This document shows, one piece after another, positions 37,021-43,114 of a DNA stretch of 64,000 nucleotides. The first letter of the stretch is position 1. Each line of letters begins with the position of its first letter. The notes under the pieces are model-generated. The model was not told the origin of the DNA. It ran no database searches and saw only the letters and a list, made by a program, of their open reading frames with translations. The translations under genes and the position numbers were made by a program. Source of the DNA: Cedecea neteri (GTDB lineage Bacteria > Pseudomonadota > Gammaproteobacteria > Enterobacterales > Enterobacteriaceae); the NCBI RefSeq assembly GCF_000758305.1, contig NZ_CP009458.1, positions 1,674,001-1,738,000 of the forward strand, read 5' to 3'.

Positions 37021-37233
37021 ATGTCTAACAAAATGACTGGTTTAGTAAAATGGTTCAACGCTGAGAAAGGTTTCGGCTTCATCTCTCCTACCGATGGCAG
37101 CAAAGATGTATTCGTACACTTCTCTGCAATCCAGAGCGACAGCTTCAAAACCCTCGACGAAGGCCAGAAAGTTGAGTTCTCTATCGAGAACGGCGCTAAA
37201 GGCCCAGCTGCTGCTAACGTTGTTGCGCTGTAA
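37021..37233 (+). CDS. cold shock protein, CspA family (cold-inducible type)
   Basis: The 70-residue single cold-shock domain protein has intact RNP1 (KGFGFI) and RNP2 (VFVHF) motifs. It begins MSNKMTGLVKWFN, shared with CspB, CspG and CspI, and ends GPAAANVVAL. It acts as an RNA chaperone at low temperature. The 5' leader supports a cold-inducible member rather than CspC/CspE, but the exact paralogue name cannot be assigned. An in-frame start at 36991 lies in the leader and is not used by the family. Confidence 0.93.
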   Translation: MSNKMTGLVKWFNAEKGFGFISPTDGSKDVFVHFSAIQSDSFKTLDEGQKVEFSIENGAKGPAAANVVAL

Positions 37234-37259
37234 TCCAGCCTGACGTTTCAGAAGTGAAG

Positions 37260-37283
37260 AAACCCGCTACGGCGGGTTTTTTT
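37260..37283 (+). terminator. intrinsic terminator of the csp gene
   Basis: AACCCGC and GCGGGTT pair around a 4-base loop and are followed by a run of T. It begins 27 bp after the csp stop codon. Confidence 0.85.
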
Positions 37284-37351
37284 GTGCCTGTAGTTTATAG
37301 ATGTCCTATATCTTTTTCCCTTCATTGCGCAATGCTGTGTGTTAAATTGTG

Positions 37352-37369
37352 ATTTTGGTTAACCAATTA
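37352..37369. promoter_or_regulatory. uxuA: UxuR/ExuR-type operator upstream of uxuA (distal)
   Basis: TTGGTTAACCAA (37355-37366) is a perfect 12-bp palindrome in an A/T-rich setting, matching the known hexuronate operator core TTGGT..ACCAA. It lies about 125 bp before uxuA. Confidence 0.65.
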
Positions 37370-37453
37370 TCCCTTCCTGATTGACACGCTTGCTGAATTG
37401 GCTGAACTTAGACGCTATATCACGCACCTAAAGAGGTGCTTAATCATCAGTGT

Positions 37454-37472
37454 TTATTGGTCAACCAATTTG
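37454..37472. promoter_or_regulatory. uxuA: UxuR/ExuR-type operator upstream of uxuA (proximal)
   Basis: ATTGGTCAACCAATT at 37456-37470 has TTGGT/ACCAA half-sites with flanking ATT/AAT. It lies about 20 bp before the uxuA start codon, so repressor bound here would block early transcription. Two operators this close could be bridged by a UxuR or ExuR oligomer. Confidence 0.72.
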
Positions 37473-37489
37473 AGTTGTGAGGGGATATT

Positions 37490-38674
37490 ATGAAGCAAAC
37501 CTGGCGCTGGTATGGTCCAAACGATCCGGTCAGTCTGGCCGACGCCCGGCAGGCGGGGGCGACAGGGATTGTCACCGCGCTGCACCACATTCCTAACGGT
37601 GAAATCTGGCCGGTCGAAGAAATACTGAAACGCAAAGCCGTGGTGGAAGCCGCCGGGCTGGTCTGGTCGGTAGTGGAAAGCGTGCCTATCCACGAAGAGA
37701 TCAAAACCCATCGCGGGCAATACGATTTATGGATCGAAAATTACTGCCAAAGCCTGCGTAACCTGGCGGAATGCGGCATTTACACCGTGTGCTACAACTT
37801 TATGCCGGTGCTGGACTGGACGCGCACCGATCTCGAATACCAGCTGCCGGACGGCTCCAAAGCGCTGCGCTTTGACCAAATCGAATTCGCTGCTTTTGAG
37901 CTGCATATTCTGAAGCGCAAAGGGGCAGAAGCTGACTACAGCGCGGAAGAAATCGAACAGGCAAACCGGCGCTTCGCGGAAATGCGTGAGGATGAAAAAG
38001 CGCGGCTGACCCGCAACATCATCGCTGGCCTGCCTGGTGCGGAAGAAGGCTACACGCTCGACCAGTTCCGCGCCCAACTGGACACCTACAAAGATATCGA
38101 CAAAGCGAAGCTGCGCGAAAACTTTGCCTACTTCCTTGAGGCCATTATCCCCGTTGCTGAGCAGGTTGGCATCAAAATGGCGGTTCACCCGGACGATCCT
38201 CCGCGCCCCATCCTTGGCCTGCCGCGTATTGTTTCGACCGTGGAGGATATGCAGTGGATGGTGGATGCGGTCAACAGCCCGGCGAACGGCTTTACTATGT
38301 GCACCGGCTCTTACGGCGTGCGGGCCGATAACGACCTGGTCGGCATGATTAAACGCTTCGGGCCTCGCATCTACTTCACGCACCTGCGCTCAACGCTGCG
38401 GGAAGACAATCCTAAAACCTTCCACGAGGCCGCGCACCTTTATGGTGACGTGGACATGTATGAAGTGGTGAAGGCCATTGTGGAGGAAGAGCAGCGTCGG
38501 AAAGAATCAGGGCAAAGTGAACTGATCCCGATGCGCCCGGATCACGGCCACCAAATGTTGGATGACCTGAATAAAAAGGTGAATCCAGGCTATTCGGCGA
38601 TTGGCCGCCTGAAAGGGCTGGCGGAAGTGCGCGGCGTTGAGATGGCCATCCAGCGCGCGTTCTTTGGTAAATAG
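37490..38674 (+). CDS. uxuA: D-mannonate dehydratase UxuA
   Basis: The 394-residue enzyme dehydrates D-mannonate to 2-keto-3-deoxygluconate in glucuronate catabolism. The length is identical to E. coli UxuA, with conserved metal-site regions VHPDDPPRPILGLPRI and MRPDHGHQMLDD. The start has a GTGAGGGGATATT ribosome region. The usual downstream partner uxuB (fructuronate reductase) is absent, and uxuR follows after about 75 bp. Confidence 0.96.
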   Translation: MKQTWRWYGPNDPVSLADARQAGATGIVTALHHIPNGEIWPVEEILKRKAVVEAAGLVWSVVESVPIHEEIKTHRGQYDLWIENYCQSLRNLAECGIYTVCYNFMPVLDWTRTDLEYQLPDGSKALRFDQIEFAAFELHILKRKGAEADYSAEEIEQANRRFAEMREDEKARLTRNIIAGLPGAEEGYTLDQFRAQLDTYKDIDKAKLRENFAYFLEAIIPVAEQVGIKMAVHPDDPPRPILGLPRIVSTVEDMQWMVDAVNSPANGFTMCTGSYGVRADNDLVGMIKRFGPRIYFTHLRSTLREDNPKTFHEAAHLYGDVDMYEVVKAIVEEEQRRKESGQSELIPMRPDHGHQMLDDLNKKVNPGYSAIGRLKGLAEVRGVEMAIQRAFFGK

Positions 38675-38691
38675 CCCTCGCCGGGCCAGGG

Positions 38692-38707
38692 AATGGGTCA
38701 ACCAGTT
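38692..38707. promoter_or_regulatory. uxuR: UxuR-type operator in front of uxuR
   Basis: TGGGTCAACCAGT repeats the operator core GGTCAACC of the uxuA-proximal site. It lies just upstream of a TATAGT -10-like hexamer (38712-38717) and about 45 bp before uxuR, consistent with autoregulation. Confidence 0.55.
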
Positions 38708-38748
38708 ATGCTATAGTCCGGCTCATTCCCTACCTGCCGTGAGTAAAG

Positions 38749-39531
38749 ATGAAACCGCAAATCCAGGACAAACCTGCCGCGCAGCCGCAGCGGCCTTATC
38801 AGGAAGTTGGTGTGATGCTGCGCGACATGATTGCGCGGCAGCAATACGCCCTGGGAGATCGTCTTCCGCCCGAGCGTGAAATCGCGGCGCTGCTGTCGGT
38901 GAGCCGCACCGTGGTGCGCGAAGCGTTAATCATGCTGGAGATTGAAGGGCTGGTGGAAGTCCGCCGGGGGGCGGGTATTTTTGTGGTTGCCATGCCGGAT
39001 AAACTCGTTAATCCCCCAGTCAGTACGAGCCAGTGCAACGATGCCGGGCCGTTTGAGCTATTGCAGGCGCGCCAGCTGCTGGAAAGCAATATCGCGGAGT
39101 TTGCCGCCCAGCAGGCCACGCGGGAAGATATTCTCAAAATGCGCCAGGCCTTGCAGATAGAAGAACAGGAACTGGCTGCCGGGGATAACGAAAGCGGCGA
39201 CAGGCAGTTCCACCTTGCCGTGGCCGAGGCCACCCACAACAGCATGCTGGTGGAGTTGTTTAAACAGTCCTGGCAGTGGCGTGAAAACAACCCGATGTGG
39301 ATCCAGCTGCACAGCCATCTGGAGAACAACCACTATCGGCAAGAGTGGCTTGCCGACCATAAACAAATTTTGGCGGCGCTGATTAAGAAAGACGCCAAAG
39401 CGGCCAAACACGCGATGTGGCAGCACCTTGAAAACGTCAAAAACCGGCTGCTGGAGCTGTCCGACGTCGATGATATTAACTTCGACGGTTATTTGTTCGA
39501 GTCCTGGCCGCTGAACGAGCCTGGACGTTAA
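38749..39531 (+). CDS. uxuR: GntR/FadR-family repressor of hexuronate genes UxuR
   Basis: The 260-residue regulator has an N-terminal winged helix (about 20-80, GDRLPPEREIAALLSVSRTVVREAL) and a C-terminal FCD ligand domain with FHLAVAEATHNSML, nearly identical to E. coli UxuR. It should respond to fructuronate and repress uxuA. The 3' end (39428-39531) has a second, decayed copy at 45300-45393 on the far side of the microcin genes. An intrinsic terminator follows. Confidence 0.95.
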   Translation: MKPQIQDKPAAQPQRPYQEVGVMLRDMIARQQYALGDRLPPEREIAALLSVSRTVVREALIMLEIEGLVEVRRGAGIFVVAMPDKLVNPPVSTSQCNDAGPFELLQARQLLESNIAEFAAQQATREDILKMRQALQIEEQELAAGDNESGDRQFHLAVAEATHNSMLVELFKQSWQWRENNPMWIQLHSHLENNHYRQEWLADHKQILAALIKKDAKAAKHAMWQHLENVKNRLLELSDVDDINFDGYLFESWPLNEPGR

Positions 39532-39539
39532 TTTTCGAT

Positions 39540-39567
39540 AAGGCCAGCTAATTTGCTGGCCTTTTTT
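39540..39567 (+). terminator. uxuR: intrinsic terminator of uxuR
   Basis: AAGGCCAGC pairs with GCTGGCCTT around TAATTT and is followed by TTTT. It starts 8 bp after the uxuR stop codon. Confidence 0.85.
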
Positions 39568-39910
39568 ATATCCGGATCTATGTCTTATTAAAAATAAGAG
39601 TTTTCGACGTTTTTAAAATAATAAAGACAAAGTTTCTCAAGTTCACGGAAAATTGCTAAATAAGCATGTTCCGACGAAGATGGCAATATTTACGTAACTA
39701 GTCCGTTGACCGGATTGATACTAACTTTCAGTGTACGGCTGTATTGGGTTTCATTGACGAATAAAAATAATAATTTCATATTGTTATTGATTTTTATGTG
39801 CCTTGTTTACATATGTTTACATAAAATCATTTTTCATGACACTTTGTATGTGGGATAACCAAATAGCACTTTATGCAAAACCAAAAACATACACACAACA
39901 AACATACATA
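39568..39910. other. AT-rich upstream region of the first microcin gene
   Basis: About 340 bp without a coding frame, markedly richer in A and T than the uxu genes. It should hold the promoter for the first precursor gene. A TATTGTTATTGAT-like run near 39761-39792 faintly resembles a Fur box, but the match is too weak to call. Confidence 0.4.
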
Positions 39911-39920
39911 GAGGGATTTT

Positions 39921-40262
39921 ATGTCTGAGATCAAAGAACTGAGCTTTGAAGAAATCGCCATGGTCAGCGGCGGCAATGCAAATAGCAACTATGAAGGTGG
40001 AAATTCACGAGCAGGTAATTCTCACGGTCGTAATTCTGGTGGAGCACCTGCGACTACAGCAAATAATGCAGGATTTGTCATTATTGGAGGGGTGCTGACG
40101 GGTGTAGCAACAGCTCTTGGAGGTCCTGTTGCTGGAACCGTTGTGGGAACGGCATTTGCGGCTGCTGGTCAGTCCTTACCTAACGATAACAATAATAACA
40201 GAGGTGGCGGTTCCTGGCATGATACAAACCCAGGTGGCATGATTGGTCAATGCCGTTGGTAA
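39921..40262 (+). CDS. class II microcin precursor 1 (double-glycine leader)
   Basis: The 113-residue peptide has an 18-residue leader, MSEIKELSFEEIAMVSGG, of the colicin V type (acidic, [LI]xxEE[LI]xx[VM]SGG), with cleavage expected after Gly18 to give a 95-residue peptide. The mature part begins with a polar Asn/Gly/Ser-rich stretch, continues with a glycine-rich hydrophobic segment (about 50-82, with GFVIIGGVLTG and GGPVAGTVVG) that should insert into membranes, and ends in GGSWHDTNPGG and GQCRW with a single cysteine at 111. From residue 42 on, 66 of 72 residues equal precursor 2. A GAGGG ribosome site precedes the start. Activity is inferred from the leader, composition and dedicated exporter genes; I recognise no named microcin. 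Confidence 0.85.
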   Translation: MSEIKELSFEEIAMVSGGNANSNYEGGNSRAGNSHGRNSGGAPATTANNAGFVIIGGVLTGVATALGGPVAGTVVGTAFAAAGQSLPNDNNNNRGGGSWHDTNPGGMIGQCRW

Positions 40263-40271
40263 ATAATTTAA

Positions 40272-40299
40272 AAAAACTGCCGCTGTCCGCGGCAGTTTT
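40272..40299 (+). terminator. terminator between microcin 1 and its neighbour
   Basis: CTGCCGC (40277-40283) and GCGGCAG (40289-40295) pair around TGTCC, flanked by AAAAA and TTTT. It begins 10 bp after the microcin stop codon and is symmetric enough to act on both strands. Confidence 0.75.
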
Positions 40300-40418
40300 C
40301 TGATTTTGTGAAAAATTTTCCGCAGTGCCTGAATCAATTCTCACATCTCTGTATTAATAATATATGATGACTTAACATGTAGAGACAGGGACAGTGTTAT
40401 AAATAAAGAGGGAGATAT

Positions 40419-40862
40419 ATGCTGGTTTATCTATGGAAAGAGTTCTTTACTGGCTGGAAAAAAGAAAAGCTCTCTCGTTTAAGGGCGCTTTGCTACCAGG
40501 CTCTGGTATTTTCTTTTCAATTATTTATTGCATTTTCATCAGCTAAAACCATGAAAATTTCTGCAACAGGAGAGTTGTCAACTTGGATGGTGATGAGTAT
40601 ATTTTTGTTATTGGCAGTATTACTCATTATGACTGTGTATTGCAGCATTCTGATCATGGTGAAGAGAATCAGGGATTTAGGCTTTAAGTATTGTCTTACA
40701 ATTACCATATTTACTTTCTTTGCCAACTTATGTGCGTTTAAATTAATGAGCATCATCACAGCCTTGGCCAATAATGATCACAGCCAGCATATGATACAAT
40801 ATATTATATACATTATGATAATAATCTGGAATCTATATCTAATTACAGGAAAGTCCAGATAA
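40419..40862 (+). CDS. four-helix membrane protein, candidate microcin 1 immunity protein
   Basis: The 147-residue protein has four predicted membrane segments (about 24-42, 56-80, 90-116 and 124-143). The loop MVKRIRDLGFKYC faintly resembles the RRxHDxG motif of DUF805 proteins. A GAGGGAG ribosome site lies 6-7 bp before the ATG. Position directly after a microcin precursor and membrane topology suggest self-immunity, as in other class II microcin loci, but I do not recognise the sequence. The gene is very AT-rich. It is larger than known microcin immunity proteins (often about 50-115 residues), so another role is possible. Confidence 0.6.
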   Translation: MLVYLWKEFFTGWKKEKLSRLRALCYQALVFSFQLFIAFSSAKTMKISATGELSTWMVMSIFLLLAVLLIMTVYCSILIMVKRIRDLGFKYCLTITIFTFFANLCAFKLMSIITALANNDHSQHMIQYIIYIMIIIWNLYLITGKSR

Positions 40863-41065
40863 AGTGACTGACTTAAAGATTGCATTTGACTTTATGCATA
40901 GTTTCAAGTCAACTTTGCATTTGTTTTCATTTCATCAATCACGTTTGTTAATCTCAAACAGTATTAATACATAGCAAAAAACAATAGTACAATAAAAATT
41001 TGGAATAACCCGATTCTATAAAATTACACTTTTAGTTCCCCCTGTTATAAATAACGAGGTTTTTT

Positions 41066-41407
41066 ATGAAAATGATCACAGAATTATCGATAGATGAAGT
41101 TGCACTGGTAAGTGGCGGCGGAAAAAATTCTGAGCCTTCTGATCGCCGGGATGCTAACAGAGGAAGTAATAATGGGCGCTCTGGAAGTGCGCCTGCCACT
41201 ACCGCTAATAATGCCGGATTTGTCATCATTGGTGGGGTGCTGACGGCTGTAGCTACAGGTATTGGTGGTCCTGTTGCAGGAACTGTAGTCGGTACGGCAT
41301 TTGCGGCTGCTGCTCAGTCTTTACCTAACGATGGTAACAATAACAGGGGAGGTGGGTCCTGGCATGATACAAATCCCGGTGGCATGGTTGGGCAATGCCG
41401 CTGGTAA
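41066..41407 (+). CDS. class II microcin precursor 2 (double-glycine leader)
   Basis: The 113-residue paralogue of precursor 1 has the leader MKMITELSIDEVALVSGG (18 residues) and a mature peptide of 95 residues starting with Gly-Lys. Residues 19-41 differ almost completely from precursor 1 (here charged and Ser/Arg/Asn-rich), while residues 42-113 differ at only six positions. It also has one cysteine (Cys111 in GQCRW). A CGAGG ribosome site precedes the start. The divergent N-terminal part and near-identical C-terminal part suggest two variants sharing one killing module. Confidence 0.85.
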   Translation: MKMITELSIDEVALVSGGGKNSEPSDRRDANRGSNNGRSGSAPATTANNAGFVIIGGVLTAVATGIGGPVAGTVVGTAFAAAAQSLPNDGNNNRGGGSWHDTNPGGMVGQCRW

Positions 41408-41430
41408 GCGCAAACTGGTTAAGCAATGAG

Positions 41431-41465
41431 ATTAGTGGCCACTTATTTTGTGGCCACATACTAAT
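41431..41465 (+). other. strong hairpin between microcin 2 and its neighbour
   Basis: GTGGCCAC occurs twice (41435-41442 and 41450-41457) and is itself palindromic, so the arms can pair with each other; ATTAG and CTAAT extend the symmetry at the outside. There is no T-run, so it is more likely an RNA-stability or attenuation structure than a terminator. It ends about 20 bp before the next start codon. Confidence 0.6.
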
Positions 41466-41483
41466 ATGAGACGTGGAGATTTC

Positions 41484-41723
41484 ATGAACTATTCATCTTC
41501 TGAGTCAGAATCAAAAAAGAAAGAAATTATCACTCAAACTTTTGCCTATTTCATAGCCATTTTATTAATTACCACACTTTTTCATTCAACTGATCAGTCA
41601 TGGGGTTTACTATCTATACCCTCTCCCCTGGCAAAGATATTTATTAGCATGTGTGTTATTTATTCTTGCTATCGGGCATCATTGTTTCTAGCAAGGAAGA
41701 TCGTTGGTTTATTTAAAAGATAG
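41484..41723 (+). CDS. small two-helix membrane protein, candidate microcin 2 immunity protein
   Basis: The 79-residue protein has two hydrophobic segments (about 15-35 and 48-66), a polar Ser/Glu/Lys-rich N-terminus and a basic C-terminus ending FLARKIVGLFKR. Size and topology resemble Cvi, the 78-residue colicin V immunity protein, although I see no convincing sequence identity. The ATG at 41484 has GGAG 5 bp upstream and is preferred over an in-frame start at 41448 lying in the hairpin. It follows microcin precursor 2, as expected for a cognate immunity gene. Confidence 0.65.
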   Translation: MNYSSSESESKKKEIITQTFAYFIAILLITTLFHSTDQSWGLLSIPSPLAKIFISMCVIYSCYRASLFLARKIVGLFKR

Positions 41724-41860
41724 AGCTATTGGCTACTTTTCTGCTTAATTAATTTTTAACATGGCGCATTGTATTCGATGCGTAATTAAATCACTATGGT
41801 ATGAGAGAATTCAACAAGAACAGTACTCTAACCATTTTTATTCGATATCATATCAGGGTT

Positions 41861-43114
41861 ATGAACATATTCAGAAAGGAAGCTGTAGAGCACCAAAATG
41901 ACACCGCACTGGGCGAAATTATTATTCCCACGTCTGCCGGGTTCACATTAAGTGCTCTGCTGACTATCGGTTTACTGACGCTGATTTTTATTTTCCTCAG
42001 CAGTAGTCAGTACACCCGCAAAGCCCATCTGTCCGGTATTGTTATGCCGTCTTCAGGTTTGATAAAAGTTATCCCACAGTATTCGGGGTATGTCACTGCG
42101 TTAAAAATCGCTGAGGGGCAGCATGTGTCTGCCGGCAGCCCGCTCTATTACATAAGCGGTGAGCATTACGATGGGCAGGGGGGGGGGACGTTGGCGGCGA
42201 TGAGCCTCTCGCTGAACACACAATTCCAGATGCTCGAATCTCAGCAACGACTTGAGGCTCGCGATAACAGCCAACAGCAGCAGGGGATCCGACAACGTCT
42301 GTCCTCTCTTGAACCCCAGCTTCAAAGTGCCAGCCAGCGGTTGACGCAGGCGGAGCATCAGGCGCAGCTTTCCGTTTCGGTGATGAGCCGCTATCGCGAT
42401 CTGGTCTCCCGCCATTATGTTTCAGATATTGAATACCAGCAGCGGCAAATGGCCGTTTCTGCGGCGAATGAAAATGTGGAGGAGCAGCGTCTGGTCCTGT
42501 TGCAGCTCAGGGCGGCGAAAGAAACGGCTGAGGATGAGCTGGAGCATCTTGTTGCTCTTGGGGAAAGCCGTAGGAAGGAGCTCGACCGGCAGCTTCAGGG
42601 GATCAGGCAACAACAGCTTGAGCTGGCAGGCCAGGAGAATTTTATGCTAACAGCACCGGTCACTGGAACTGTGGCTGCCATCCTGGTTAAAGAAGGCCAG
42701 CCCGTCAGGGCCTCTGAACCCGTGATGACACTGGTGCCGGACAATGCTCGTCTGCAGGTCGAGCTCTACGCGACCAGTCAGAACGCCGGTTTTATTCAGC
42801 CAGGGCAGCGGGTGGCTCTGCGTTTCAGCGCATTCCCTTACCAAAAATTTGGCGTGCAGTACGGCACTATTCGCGACATCAGCCGGACTACGCTCACGCC
42901 TTCCGATCTGCTCTCAGTCTCGCCGGTCACCTGGAAAGAGAATGAGGGGCATTACCGGGTGATTGTTGAACCAGAAAACACATTTATACGAGCCTATGGC
43001 AGGCAGGAGCCGTTGCGCCCGGGTATGACCCTTGAAGGCGACGTCAGCCTCGACACCCGCTATCTGTGGGAGTGGCTGACCGAGCCACTCTGGAGTGTGA
43101 AAGGAAAACTGTGA
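41861..43114 (+). CDS. HlyD/CvaA-family periplasmic adaptor of a microcin exporter
   Basis: The 417-residue membrane-fusion protein has one N-terminal membrane segment (about 28-47), a lipoyl/barrel half (SGYVTALKIAEGQHVSAG), a long alpha-helical hairpin (about 120-265) and the second barrel half with APVTGTVAAILVKEGQPV. It should bridge the inner-membrane ABC transporter to a TolC-type outer-membrane channel. The ATG at 41861 is preferred over 41801, which lacks a ribosome site and would add 20 residues. It overlaps the transporter gene by one base (TGATG). The GC content is higher than in the precursor genes. Confidence 0.9.
   Translation: MNIFRKEAVEHQNDTALGEIIIPTSAGFTLSALLTIGLLTLIFIFLSSSQYTRKAHLSGIVMPSSGLIKVIPQYSGYVTALKIAEGQHVSAGSPLYYISGEHYDGQGGGTLAAMSLSLNTQFQMLESQQRLEARDNSQQQQGIRQRLSSLEPQLQSASQRLTQAEHQAQLSVSVMSRYRDLVSRHYVSDIEYQQRQMAVSAANENVEEQRLVLLQLRAAKETAEDELEHLVALGESRRKELDRQLQGIRQQQLELAGQENFMLTAPVTGTVAAILVKEGQPVRASEPVMTLVPDNARLQVELYATSQNAGFIQPGQRVALRFSAFPYQKFGVQYGTIRDISRTTLTPSDLLSVSPVTWKENEGHYRVIVEPENTFIRAYGRQEPLRPGMTLEGDVSLDTRYLWEWLTEPLWSVKGKL

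Noticed and set aside
39761..39792. Possible Fur box upstream of microcin 1
   Set aside because: The stretch is AT-rich but matches the GATAATGATAATCATTATC consensus too poorly to distinguish from background.
42101..42415. Antisense open frame within the adaptor gene of the microcin exporter, considered as a possible extra gene
   Set aside because: No ribosome site and complete overlap with the well-supported HlyD/CvaA coding frame.
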